DNA of 64,000 nucleotides. Source: Aralia elata (lineage: Eukaryota > Streptophyta > Magnoliopsida > Apiales > Araliaceae). The DNA is taken from the NCBI GenBank assembly GCA_034770075.1, contig CM068379.1, positions 46,817,130 to 46,881,129 on the forward strand, in the 5' to 3' direction. A model generated the notes under the pieces. It did not search any database. It had not been told where the DNA came from and worked only from the letters and a program-made list of their open reading frames with translations. Shown here in pieces: positions 11,856 through 20,893 of the stretch; the first letter of the stretch is position 1, and the number at the start of each line of letters is the position of its first letter. Position numbers and translations under genes: made by a program.

Positions 11856-13091
11856 ATGCACACACGATCATCCAACTCAGAGTTGACACCAGCTCAGGAT
11901 AATATTAACGGGAGAGGTTGGAAGGCGAGAGTGCGTAACAAGTTACAAGCAGATTTAGAAAGTACTACATCCAATATGGCAGACGAGGAGCAAATAGAAG
12001 AGCGTAGAGTGCAGCATAGAGCCTTAAGGGATTATTCAATGCCGAACATTCATGGACTACAGTCAAGCATAGTCAGGCCAGCAATAGCAGCGAACACCTT
12101 TGAAATAAAACCGGGCACTATTCAGATGGTGAAAAATTCGGTACAGTTTGGGGGTGCAGCTACAGAAGATCCTAATGAGCATCTCTTGAGTTTTATTGAA
12201 GTATGCGATACGTTCAGGTATAACGGAGTGAAGGAGGATGCTATTAGACTGAGACTATTTCCATTCTCCTTAAGTGATAAAGCGAGAAGTTGGCTCCATT
12301 CTTTACCTTCAGGGTCAATTACCACATGGGAGGACTTAGCACAGAAATTCTTAGCCAAGTTTTTCCCAATGGCTAGGACAGCGAAAATGAGGACAACAAT
12401 CTCTCAGTTCGAGCAACATCAGGGCGAATCATTATATGAGGCTTGGGAGAGATACAAAGAGATGCTAAGGAAGTGTCCGCACCATGGTATGCTAGATTGG
12501 ATGGTGCTCAACACATTTTATAGTGGATTGGGATGTCAGTCAAGGTCGATTGTAGATGCAGCTGCAGGTGGTGCAATTTCGTCAAAGAGTTATGAAGAAG
12601 CCTATGACCTTATTGAGACGATGGCAGCGAATGATTTTCAAAATCCCACGGCTAGGATGCCACAACCCAGAGTTGCAGGTGTGTTGGAAGTAGATTCTAT
12701 TACGGCATTGTCAGCTCAAATGGCAGCGATGGCAAAGAAAATTGACGCTTTGGCTGACAGCAAGGTTAAGCAAGTGGCGTTTATGTGTGAGTTATGTGCG
12801 GGATCACACCTAACAGAAGAATGTGCTATCAATACAGAGTCGGTTCAATACGTAAACAACTATCAAAAGCCACAGAATCAAGTTCAGAACTCCTACCATC
12901 CCAACAACAGAAACCATCCTAATTTCAGCTGGAGTAATCAACAAAGTGCTCAACAACACCAACCACCACAACAACAATATCAAGCACACCAATCTCATCA
13001 ACCGTTTGCACCAAGACCACCCTTTCCACCGGGATTCTCTCAACAACAGCATCACACTCCAGCTGCACCTCAGCAAGAAAAGAAATCATAA
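11856..13091 (+). CDS. gag: Athila gag (capsid region)
   Basis: This open frame of about 411 codons starts at the ATG of MHTRSSNSEL; the frame is open nine codons further up without an ATG. The capsid core lies at roughly residues 90-200 (FGGAATEDPNEHLLSFIEVCD, LRLFPFSLSDKARSWL, FLAKFFP, LYEAWERYKEML), typical of Retrotrans_gag. CELCAGSHLTEEC near residue 310 looks like a degenerate zinc knuckle, followed by a Q/P/H-rich tail. Gag would form the virus-like particle and bind element RNA. It ends at TAA 13089-13091. The frame directly after it (13092) is the same frame, so this stop interrupts what is normally one gag-pol frame. Readthrough cannot be excluded, but mutation is simpler. Confidence 0.9.
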   Translation: MHTRSSNSELTPAQDNINGRGWKARVRNKLQADLESTTSNMADEEQIEERRVQHRALRDYSMPNIHGLQSSIVRPAIAANTFEIKPGTIQMVKNSVQFGGAATEDPNEHLLSFIEVCDTFRYNGVKEDAIRLRLFPFSLSDKARSWLHSLPSGSITTWEDLAQKFLAKFFPMARTAKMRTTISQFEQHQGESLYEAWERYKEMLRKCPHHGMLDWMVLNTFYSGLGCQSRSIVDAAAGGAISSKSYEEAYDLIETMAANDFQNPTARMPQPRVAGVLEVDSITALSAQMAAMAKKIDALADSKVKQVAFMCELCAGSHLTEECAINTESVQYVNNYQKPQNQVQNSYHPNNRNHPNFSWSNQQSAQQHQPPQQQYQAHQSHQPFAPRPPFPPGFSQQQHHTPAAPQQEKKS

Positions 13092-13520
13092 ATGGAGGAG
13101 ATGATGATGAAGTACATGGCAAACACAGAGGTAATGATCAAAAGCCAAGCAGTGGCTATTAAGAATCTAGAAACTCAAATGGGGCAAATGGCGAGCATGC
13201 TTAGTACCAGGAACCAGGGTTCATTACCAAGTACTACAGAGACAAATCCAAGAAGAGAAGGGAAGGAACAATGTCAGGCAATTACGTTGAGGTCTGGGAA
13301 ACAGTGTACAGAAAATCCACGAGGCGCGCCTACGCCGTCTCATATTGGGGAGGTCGCACATCCTTGCGAGGAAGAGATTGTGTCTGATGATAAAGAAAAC
13401 AAGGAAGATTCTGAACTACAGCAGGAAGAGGACAACAAGGCAAGTCCAGTTGAGAAGCCCGTAAGAACAACACCACCAGTTCACCCTCGGGTTCCGTATC
13501 CTCAGAGATTGAATAAGTAG
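13092..13520 (+). CDS. Gag-pol linker segment between two in-frame stops
   Basis: 142 codons in the same frame as gag (before) and pol (after). The start MEEMMMKYMANTEVMIKSQA and AIKNLETQMGQMASML look helical or coiled-coil; ITLRSGKQ follows, then an acidic E/D-rich part and a proline-rich end (TTPPVHPRVPYPQRLNK). This is the usual stretch between the Athila gag knuckle and protease. It is bounded by TAA at 13089 and TAG at 13518. The TAG is probably a mutated Gln codon by comparison with the family pattern (inference). It is a polyprotein segment, not an independent gene. Confidence 0.75.
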   Translation: MEEMMMKYMANTEVMIKSQAVAIKNLETQMGQMASMLSTRNQGSLPSTTETNPRREGKEQCQAITLRSGKQCTENPRGAPTPSHIGEVAHPCEEEIVSDDKENKEDSELQQEEDNKASPVEKPVRTTPPVHPRVPYPQRLNK

Positions 13521-13547
13521 AGGGAAGATAGACATTTTAGTAAGTTT

Positions 13548-16500
13548 TTGGAGGTATTTAAAAAGCTGCAAATTAATATACCTTTCGAGGAGGCATTGGA
13601 ACAAATGCCGAGTTATGCAAAGTTCATGAAGAGTATATTGTCAAGGAAGAGAAGATTAGAAGAGTTTGAGACAGTGGCCTTGACAGAGGAATGCAGTGCA
13701 GTGCTTCAGCCCAAATTACCACCAAAGCTGAGGGATCCGGGTAGTTTTACAATACCATGCACGATCGGAAAGATGAGCTTCAGTAAATGTTTGTGTGATC
13801 TCGGGGCGAGCATAAATTTGATGCCGTTGTCAGTATTTAACCAGTTGGGGTTGCCGGATCCAAAGCCGACAAACATTTCGTTGCAGCTAGCTGACAGATC
13901 CATCACGTATCCACGGGGAATAGTTGAAGATGTATTGGTAAAAGTGGATAAATTCATCTTTCCGGCTGATTTCGTTATTTTGGATTATGAAGAAGATAAG
14001 AGTATACCAATCATTCTGGGGAGACCATTCTTAGCCATAGGAAGGACCTTAATTGACGTTCAGAAAGGGGAACTCACTATGCGTGTTCATGATCAGGAGG
14101 TTACCTTTAACGTTTTTAAGGCAATGAAGTTCCCAACGGATGAAGAGGAATGCTTCATAGTTGATTTGGTGGATCAGATTTTAAATGAGGAAGTTCCGAG
14201 CTTGGTAAAGTATGAACCATTGAGAAGTATTATTGCTGAAAATTCAGAATTGGAAGATGAAGAATTTGAAGAACTGGTGAAATTTCTGGATACTACTCCA
14301 AAGTTTCGAAAGTTCCAAACTCCTGTTGAGCCGTTAAAGAAAGCTGGAGAAACATCAGAAAAATTGAAGCCATCTCTTGAAATACCTCTAGAACTTGATT
14401 TAAAACCACTACCGGATCATTTAAGGTACGCGTTTTTAAATAAAGATTCAAAGCTACCGGTAATTATTTCTTCTGCTCTAACATATTGTCAGGAAGAAAA
14501 ACTACTACGAGTCCTTAGAGAGTACAAGTCGGCTATTGGATGGACTATAGCAGACATAAAAGGAATCAGCCCTTCTTTTTGCATGCATAAGATCTTGTTA
14601 GAAGATGGTAGTAAGCCGGCAGTGGAGCAACAAAGAAGACTTAATCCGATAATGAAAGAAGTGGTCAAAAAAGAAGTTCTGAAATGGTTGGATGCAGGCA
14701 TAATATACCCAATTTCAGATAGTTCATGGGTAAGTCCAGTGCAATGTGTACCGAAAAAGGGTGGTATGACTGTGGTGACAAATCAGAACAATGAGTTGAT
14801 TCCAACACGAACAGTGACGGGGTGGAGAGTCTGTATGGATTACCGCAGGCTTAACAAAGCTACGAGGAAAGATCACTTTCCACTGCCATTCATCGATCAA
14901 ATGTTGGATAGACTAGCAGGTCACGAGTATTATTGCCTTCTGGATGGTTATTCAGGCTACAATCAAATCATGATAGCTCCAGATGACCAGGAAAAGACGA
15001 CTTTCACATGTCCATACGGTACTTTTGCTTTCCGAAGGATGTCTTTCGGATTATGCAACGCTCCAGCCACCTTTCAGAGATGCATGATGGCCATTTTTTC
15101 GGACATGGTGGAGCAGAATGTGGAGGTATTCATGGACGACTTCTCGGTGTTTGGGGATTCATTTGATTTATGCCTTGAGAATTTGGTAATGGTGTTGAGA
15201 AGATGTGTCGAAACTAATTTAGTACTAAACTGGGAAAAGTGCCATTTTATGGTACAAGAAGGTATTATTTTGGGACACAAAGTTTCAAAGAAGGGACTTG
15301 AGGTGGATAGGGCTAAGCTGGAGACTATCGAGAACTTGCCACCACCTACTTCTGTAAAGGGTGTTCGTAATTTTCTTGGACATGCAGGCTTCTACCGCAG
15401 ATTCATAAAAGACTTCTCCAAGATAACTAAACCACTATGCAGTTTATTGGAGAAGGATACCCAGTTTAATTTTGATAAGGCTTGCGTGTCGGCTTTTGAG
15501 CATTTGAAGGAACGGTTAACTTCAGCACCAATCATTACTGCACCGGTTTGGGATTTGCCATTTGAGATAATGTGCAACGCCAGTGATTATGCTGTGGGGG
15601 CTGTTCTGGGACAACGAAAGGAGAAGGTTTTTCATGTGATTTACTATGCCAGCAAAACCCTCACAGATGCGCAATTAAACTACACCACCACGGAGAAAGA
15701 GTTATTGGCAGTGGTGTATGCCTTTGATAAATTTAGGGCATATCTGATAGGCACAAAGGTAATAGTATATACGGATCACTCGGCAATTCGACACTTAGTG
15801 GCGAAGAAGGATGCAAAGCCCAGGTTGATCAGGTGGATATTGCTGTTGCAAGAATTTGATTTGGAGATCAAGGATAGGAAAGGTACCGAAAACCAAGTAG
15901 CAGACCACTTATCTCGACTAGAGCAGCCGGAAAGGGAGAACGAATACAAAGTTGAAATCAATGAATCTTTTCCGGATGAGCAGTTGTTTGTGGTGCAAGG
16001 GGAAGTGCCATGGTTTGCGGATTACGCAAATTATTTGGTGAGTAAGATGTTACCTTCTGACTTGGTGGGGCACCAAAAGAAAAAGTTCTTGCACGATGTT
16101 AAATGGTATATATGGGATGAGTCGTACTTGTTTAAACAATGTGCGGATCAAATGATAAGAAGGTGTATCCCATATAGTGAGACCGAAGGGATTTTACATG
16201 ATTGCCATTCTTCTGTGTATGGAGGACATTATGGCGGGGAGAGAACAGCGGCTAGAGTACTTCAAGCAGGATTCTACTGGCCGACAATCTTTAAAGATGC
16301 ATACAGTTTTGTTCAGCGGTGTGATAGATGTCAGAGAATTGGTAATATTTCAAAGAGGAATGAAATGCCTTTGAACACAATCCTTGAAGTCGAAGTTTTT
16401 GACGTTTGGGGGATTGATTTCATGGGCCCTTTCGTGTCTTCGTGCGGTAATCTCTACATCTTGTTAGCCGTTGACTATGTGTCTAAATGGGTAGAAGTGG

Positions 16501-17294
16501 CAGCACTCCCGATAAATGATGCCAAGGTAGTCCTAAAGTTTTTGCATCGAAGTATTTTCACTAGATTTGGGACTCCTAGGGCCATTATTAGCGATGAAGG
16601 TAGTCATTTCTGCAACAGGCAGTTCACAGCGTTACTGGCCAAGTATGGGGTAAATCATCGTATAGCTACAGCTTATCACCCCCAGACGAACGGACAGGCT
16701 GAAGTATCCAATCGAGAAGTAAAAAGAATCCTCGAAAAAATTGTGAATCCGACAAGGAAGGATTGGTCCTTGAAACTGGATGATGCTGTGTGGGCCTATC
16801 GGACTGCTTACAAAACTCCGTTGGGCATGTCACCATTTCAGCTTGTTTACGGAAAAGCTTGTCATCTTCCTATGGAGCTCGAGCACAAGGCATATTGGGC
16901 AATTCGTAAATTGAACTTTGATTCAACAGCTGTAGGGGAAAAACGACTACTTCAAATCAATGAGTTCGACGAATTTCGATTACGGGCATATGAAAACTCG
17001 AAGCTGTGCAAGGAGAAGGTGAAGAAATGGCATGATCGTAAGATCATAGAAAGAACATTTGAACCGGGTCAAAGGGTTTTACTTTTCAACTCCAGACTCA
17101 AACTTTTTCCCGGGAAGCTGAAATCCAGATGGTCAGGACCATTCATAGTGAAGACGGTTTTTCCACATGGCGCGGTTGAAGTATACGACAAATTGCTGGA
17201 TCAATCATTCAAAGTGAATGGACAGAGGTTGAAGCATTACTTTGGGGATGAGGTGGACAGACAAAAAGTCACCTTAGTCCTTTCTACAACATGA
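13548..17294 (+). CDS. pol: Athila pol: protease, RT, RNase H, integrase
   Basis: 1248 codons, open throughout. Protease: CDLGASINLMP with the catalytic Asp at residue 84. Reverse transcriptase: RVCMDYRRLNKAT, LLDGYSGYNQI (first Asp at 466) and FMDD at 528-531 (15129-15140). RNase H: MCNASDYAVGAVLGQ, TEKELLAVV, YTDHSAIRHL with Asp at 743. Integrase: an HHCC finger (HDCHSSVYGGHYGG...CDRCQR), then Asp 957 (GIDFMGPF), Asp 1016 (ISDEGSHF) and Glu 1052 (GQAEVSNRE), which gives DD35E spacing. A GPF-type C-terminal module (RWSGPFIVKTVFPHGAVEV) follows. These enzymes copy the RNA and insert the cDNA. All visible catalytic residues are kept. The true N-terminus lies upstream in the gag frame behind the TAG at 13518; residue numbers count from the first ATG after that stop. 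Confidence 0.95.
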   Translation: MEVFKKLQINIPFEEALEQMPSYAKFMKSILSRKRRLEEFETVALTEECSAVLQPKLPPKLRDPGSFTIPCTIGKMSFSKCLCDLGASINLMPLSVFNQLGLPDPKPTNISLQLADRSITYPRGIVEDVLVKVDKFIFPADFVILDYEEDKSIPIILGRPFLAIGRTLIDVQKGELTMRVHDQEVTFNVFKAMKFPTDEEECFIVDLVDQILNEEVPSLVKYEPLRSIIAENSELEDEEFEELVKFLDTTPKFRKFQTPVEPLKKAGETSEKLKPSLEIPLELDLKPLPDHLRYAFLNKDSKLPVIISSALTYCQEEKLLRVLREYKSAIGWTIADIKGISPSFCMHKILLEDGSKPAVEQQRRLNPIMKEVVKKEVLKWLDAGIIYPISDSSWVSPVQCVPKKGGMTVVTNQNNELIPTRTVTGWRVCMDYRRLNKATRKDHFPLPFIDQMLDRLAGHEYYCLLDGYSGYNQIMIAPDDQEKTTFTCPYGTFAFRRMSFGLCNAPATFQRCMMAIFSDMVEQNVEVFMDDFSVFGDSFDLCLENLVMVLRRCVETNLVLNWEKCHFMVQEGIILGHKVSKKGLEVDRAKLETIENLPPPTSVKGVRNFLGHAGFYRRFIKDFSKITKPLCSLLEKDTQFNFDKACVSAFEHLKERLTSAPIITAPVWDLPFEIMCNASDYAVGAVLGQRKEKVFHVIYYASKTLTDAQLNYTTTEKELLAVVYAFDKFRAYLIGTKVIVYTDHSAIRHLVAKKDAKPRLIRWILLLQEFDLEIKDRKGTENQVADHLSRLEQPERENEYKVEINESFPDEQLFVVQGEVPWFADYANYLVSKMLPSDLVGHQKKKFLHDVKWYIWDESYLFKQCADQMIRRCIPYSETEGILHDCHSSVYGGHYGGERTAARVLQAGFYWPTIFKDAYSFVQRCDRCQRIGNISKRNEMPLNTILEVEVFDVWGIDFMGPFVSSCGNLYILLAVDYVSKWVEVAALPINDAKVVLKFLHRSIFTRFGTPRAIISDEGSHFCNRQFTALLAKYGVNHRIATAYHPQTNGQAEVSNREVKRILEKIVNPTRKDWSLKLDDAVWAYRTAYKTPLGMSPFQLVYGKACHLPMELEHKAYWAIRKLNFDSTAVGEKRLLQINEFDEFRLRAYENSKLCKEKVKKWHDRKIIERTFEPGQRVLLFNSRLKLFPGKLKSRWSGPFIVKTVFPHGAVEVYDKLLDQSFKVNGQRLKHYFGDEVDRQKVTLVLSTT

Positions 17295-17971
17295 TCTTCA
17301 AAGGAAGTCGAGCTAATTGACTATAACTTAGCGCTACCTGGGAGGCAACCCAGCGGTTTAATTTTGTGTTTTTCTTTTGTTTAGTTAATTTTTTTTATTT
17401 TTTTTATTTAGGACTAACTTGGATGTTTGGGGTATTTTGTACTGGTAGCATGTAGAAGCTTGATATGGACAACATTTGCTTAAGTATGGGAAGAAACAAG
17501 TCATCAAGCACAAATCCAGCGCCCCCGCGCCTAATGCAGAACAGCCTAACAAGTTATGGCGCCTCGGCTCTATAATACTAAGAAGTATAGCGCCCCGGCG
17601 CTATGGCTCACTTACAGGTACTGTTTATGGCGCCCCAGCGCTATAAAACAAAGGAGTATGGCGTCCCGGCTCTAGAGTCAATACCCAGGTACTGTTTATG
17701 GCACCCCGGCGCTGAAGGTAAGCAAAATATGGCGCCCCGGCGCTATAATTGGCATTTTAAAAAAAAATAGGGCTTTCAGCCCTAAACAAGTACCGCACAA
17801 TAGCAGCCTTCCTTCTTGTTTCTTCACTTTTCTTCCATAAATCTTCATCTCTCCCACAAATTTTTGTTCCCAAGTAGTTACTTGCACACAAGCCATTTTG
17901 CTAGCACGGATTTAGGGTCTGGATTAAGCATTCTCTCCCTACTTTTTTCTCTTTTTCAACGGTACATCAAG
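17295..17971 (+). other. pol-ORF3 spacer and putative ORF3 leader exon
   Basis: It holds 'ggcgctacctgggaggcaaccc' at about 17330, a common post-pol motif in Athila elements, T-rich runs, the GC-rich cassette and a T/C-rich stretch before a strong donor site at 17972. Nothing coding was recognised. Confidence 0.5.
17519..17750 (+). repeat. GC-rich palindromic repeat cassette before ORF3
   Basis: Six units of the type 'atggcgccccggcgctat' (starts near 17556, 17586, 17637, 17658, 17698 and 17729) after a related 'gcgcccccgcgcc'. Part forms a 61-bp tandem repeat marked by 'caggtactgtttatggc' at about 17625 and 17686. One unit shares 'gcgctataaaacaaagg' with the LTR cassette at 10591-10638. Confidence 0.85.
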
Positions 17972-18577
17972 GTAAGTTTATTTTGTTGATTAAAATTGAG
18001 TGAGTTATGCAAGGTATGAGGCTAAATTATCAATGAATCTTGTTTGTTTGATATGAAACCTTGTTTGGGAGTGACTTAACTATGATTGGGTGTCATGCGT
18101 GCACTTATTGAAGTATCGCATGTTGAAATTTTCATGTCGCCCACTATGTGTTTGATAATATGCTTGTGTGAATATTTTTGGGGGTAATGTGCAATTACAT
18201 GCTTGATGACTCATGTTACATAGTTAACGTGCATATGATTAGATTGCTTATGCAATGCATTGCCACACTCATTTTGGGAAACCCTCATGATGTTAGTCTA
18301 CAATTGAGTTTATAATTGGCATCATGGTATCTGCGCACTAGGGTATAATTTTCACTGTTGGGTATTGTCATTGCTTTCTCGTTTGGTTCTTGTAGCAATT
18401 ATGGACATGATGACACTTATGTGGCTTGAATCACTATGAAATTGCTATAGACCTTACGTTTGGGGATTTCCGCTATGCACTTGTTATATGATCATTGCAC
18501 TAGTTCTTAGTCGACTATCTTGTTGTGCAATTATTTTATGGTACAATGGACTGAATTACGCTATTTTTTGTTTTTAG
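17972..18577 (+). other. Likely intron in the ORF3 leader
   Basis: The donor is CAAG|GTAAGTTT and the acceptor TTTTTTGTTTTTAG|GTAACT, giving a T-rich 606-bp intron that ends six bases before the ORF3 ATG. Env-position genes of plant gypsy elements are thought to be expressed from spliced RNA (family knowledge); use of these sites is inferred. Confidence 0.55.
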
Positions 18578-18583
18578 GTAACT

Positions 18584-19774
18584 ATGGCATCCAAAAGACA
18601 ACGTGGGGAAGGATCTACTTCTACTCCAACTAAAACCTTTGACAAGAAGCGATTTGCTAGTGCAGAAGTGCAAGATCGATATCTTAAACTCGCACAGCGG
18701 CCATTAGTTCCAGAACGGGGGTTGCAACCAACTGCACAAGATGGCGAGATGGCTTTAATGATTGCTGAGCGTCGATGGGGTTTGTTTACGGCACAACCGG
18801 ATTCCGCAGTTATAGCCGTGGTAAAGGAATTTTATGCGCATGTTAAGGACCGTGACGGGTTTACAGTGCGAGTGCGAGGAAAGACTGTGAATTTTGATTG
18901 CCCGGAGATTAATCACATCTATGACTTGGCAGATTCGGGTTCTCACAATGACTACACAGATTTTGTGCGTAATGGACCTGACTATGATCAGATACTTCAT
19001 GAGTTGTGTCAGCCGGGTACAACATGGAAAGCTCGTGGGCGCGGTAGCATGAACTTTCCGCAATCCAGGCTCAGTCAGTATGGAAAGGCGTGGTATGCTT
19101 TCTTGTGCGCTAAACTAATGCCGTCTACTCACGTGAGCGATGTGACAAGGGAAAGAGCCGTGCTTTTGTATTGTTTGGTGACTGGGAAGACCATGAACGT
19201 TGGCCTTATTATTAGGAATTCCATTATCCGTGCTGCAGAGGGTGGTACCACTGGTGGGTTACCACATCCCTCTCTTATTTGTGCTCTATGTGCATGGGCG
19301 GGGGTCAAATGGAAGGATGATGAGATGATGCAGCCGCCTATGCCTGTTCTGGACCACAAGATGATTATACGCTACACAGTTAAATGGACAGGAGGTACAA
19401 GTCACCCGCGTGGGTTAAGGTTTATAGTTTCACAGCCAGATCCTACAGCTCAGCCAGCACCTAACCCTGCATCATCTAGTTCTTATATTGCACCGCCTCA
19501 TTTTGAAGTTCCTTTTGAGCTCCAACGTGAGATTGATCGGTGGTTCTACAATATCGAAGCCCAAAATGTTCGTTTGGCTGAGCGACAAGATACCATGTAC
19601 GAGTATAATGTCTCCTTCAACACTTCCATGGTCAATATGTTTGCTCGGCTAAATCCTTCGGTTGATTCCAGTCAGTTCCCGTCTACACCTATTTTACCTG
19701 TGTTCCCTCCGTCTGATTTGGAGCGCAGTGATGATGAGGATCAGAATGATGACGAGGTCCCTCCTGCAGTGTAG
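18584..19774 (+). CDS. Athila ORF3, env-position protein (plant transposon protein domain)
   Basis: 396 codons from MASKRQRGEG, just after a predicted splice acceptor. The central part (about residues 60-300: VVKEFYAHVKDRDGFTVRVRG, FPQSRLSQYGKAWYAFLCAKL, RAVLLYCLVTGKTMNVG, HPSLICALCAWAGV) matches the family called 'putative plant transposon protein' from memory, commonly encoded between pol and the 3' LTR of Athila elements. The tail is acidic (DDEDQNDDE). I see no signal peptide or clear membrane segment, so a fusogenic envelope is not supported. The function is unknown. A broken relative lies at 61462-62494 in Athila-2, which confirms it is an element gene. The frame is intact, unlike gag-pol. 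Confidence 0.85.
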   Translation: MASKRQRGEGSTSTPTKTFDKKRFASAEVQDRYLKLAQRPLVPERGLQPTAQDGEMALMIAERRWGLFTAQPDSAVIAVVKEFYAHVKDRDGFTVRVRGKTVNFDCPEINHIYDLADSGSHNDYTDFVRNGPDYDQILHELCQPGTTWKARGRGSMNFPQSRLSQYGKAWYAFLCAKLMPSTHVSDVTRERAVLLYCLVTGKTMNVGLIIRNSIIRAAEGGTTGGLPHPSLICALCAWAGVKWKDDEMMQPPMPVLDHKMIIRYTVKWTGGTSHPRGLRFIVSQPDPTAQPAPNPASSSSYIAPPHFEVPFELQREIDRWFYNIEAQNVRLAERQDTMYEYNVSFNTSMVNMFARLNPSVDSSQFPSTPILPVFPPSDLERSDDEDQNDDEVPPAV

Positions 19775-20878
19775 TTTGTTCAGGGAAGTCCTCCATTCTT
19801 CGTTTTTGTTTATGCTTTTCAATGAGGGCATTGATTTACTTAAGTTTGGGGGTTTTTTTTTGTTGTTTTATGTTTGATTTGTTGGTAGTTAATGCATATA
19901 GGATAGGTGCACGTTGTTATTGATGCATTTATTTATGTTTCGTATACTTATGTTTGCATGACATTGATAGATTAGGATTGCATTTTAGGTTGTGTTGGGC
20001 ATTTAGCTGCATGATTCGAGCGATAAATGATGTAGTCCTTTAATTTTGGGCCAATGATGAGAATTGTTTGATAATTTGAGATTCACTTAGAGTTGAAAGC
20101 TGATAGAAGTGATGATGTAACCAGTGAGTTAATTTGGCTAGTTTGATACTCATGTTAGCAATCTTAAAAAATTGTTCTAATGGTTAATCTAATTCAAATC
20201 CTTACATACTCTATTTCTGGTAAGAACTTTGGGAATAATGTGATGAAATCGGTGAATCCTCTTTGAAGGCTAGTGTAAGCAATGACCTAAGTTTGGGGGA
20301 GTCCAAGAAAAAAAAAATTTGGAAAATTTTGAACTTTTCCCGATTTAAGAATGGAACATGTGGTGGATTGAGATGGAGCGTAAAACGCACTCATTCATAA
20401 ACACATGTAACGAGATGGAGCGTAAAACGCACTCGTTCAAAAGAAAGTGAGACGGAGCATAAAATGCACTCACTAAAAAGTTAAAAAAAACTGGGGAAGG
20501 ATCGAAAAAAAAAAAGATTTGAATGTGGTAAATAAACCTTGGTGACGATCCTGTGCTTAGAAATTGCTTGCAGTAGGTAGATTGGTCGTGTTCACTGGTT
20601 GAGTTAAGTAAAACTGGAGTTCTTTCTAAGAAATTGATTAAGTTTGTGATTTGAGTTAAGATTGACTGAAGTTGTTGGTTCACACATAACATGGGTGTTG
20701 ACAAGTGAGATTTGGCTAACTTGTTTATGTCGGAACTCTTGCATTAGTTGAATACTTTATTTGAATAGTGGTATTATCTTTGAGGCCAAAGTTGGACATT
20801 GCATTATTTGTTGTTTGATTTGGATTCGTGTAGTACGGTGATTTGAGTATTGCATTTCTTGGGGACAAGCAATTGGTT
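19775..20878 (+). other. Athila-1 3' untranslated region
   Basis: 1.1 kb without a gene. It contains two internal copies of the PPT core AAGTTTGGGGG (19842-19852, 20289-20299), the conserved block 'caatgagggcatt' (about 19820), 'ggccaatgatgagaattg' (about 20050), three hairpin repeats (20370-20471) and a GGGA-loop hairpin (20854-20873). All have counterparts in Athila-2. Confidence 0.75.
20370..20471 (+). repeat. Triple 23-bp hairpin repeat in the 3' UTR
   Basis: Three copies (20370-20392, 20412-20434, 20449-20471) of GAGATGGAGCGTAAAACGCA+CTC. The core GCGT-AAA-ACGC can fold. Copy 3 has GCAT-AAA-ATGC, with both arms changed so that pairing is kept. One related copy sits in Athila-2 at 60622-60644. 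Confidence 0.85.
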
Positions 20879-20893
20879 AAGTTTGGGGGTATT
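20879..20893 (+). other. Polypurine tract of Athila-1
   Basis: AAGTTTGGGGGTATT directly before the 3' LTR; identical to the tract at 60204-60218 in Athila-2. It primes plus-strand DNA synthesis. Confidence 0.9.

Noticed and set aside
18584..19774. True viral envelope glycoprotein
   Set aside because: Only the position fits. No signal peptide, transmembrane segment or glycoprotein features were seen; it matches the plant transposon protein family instead.
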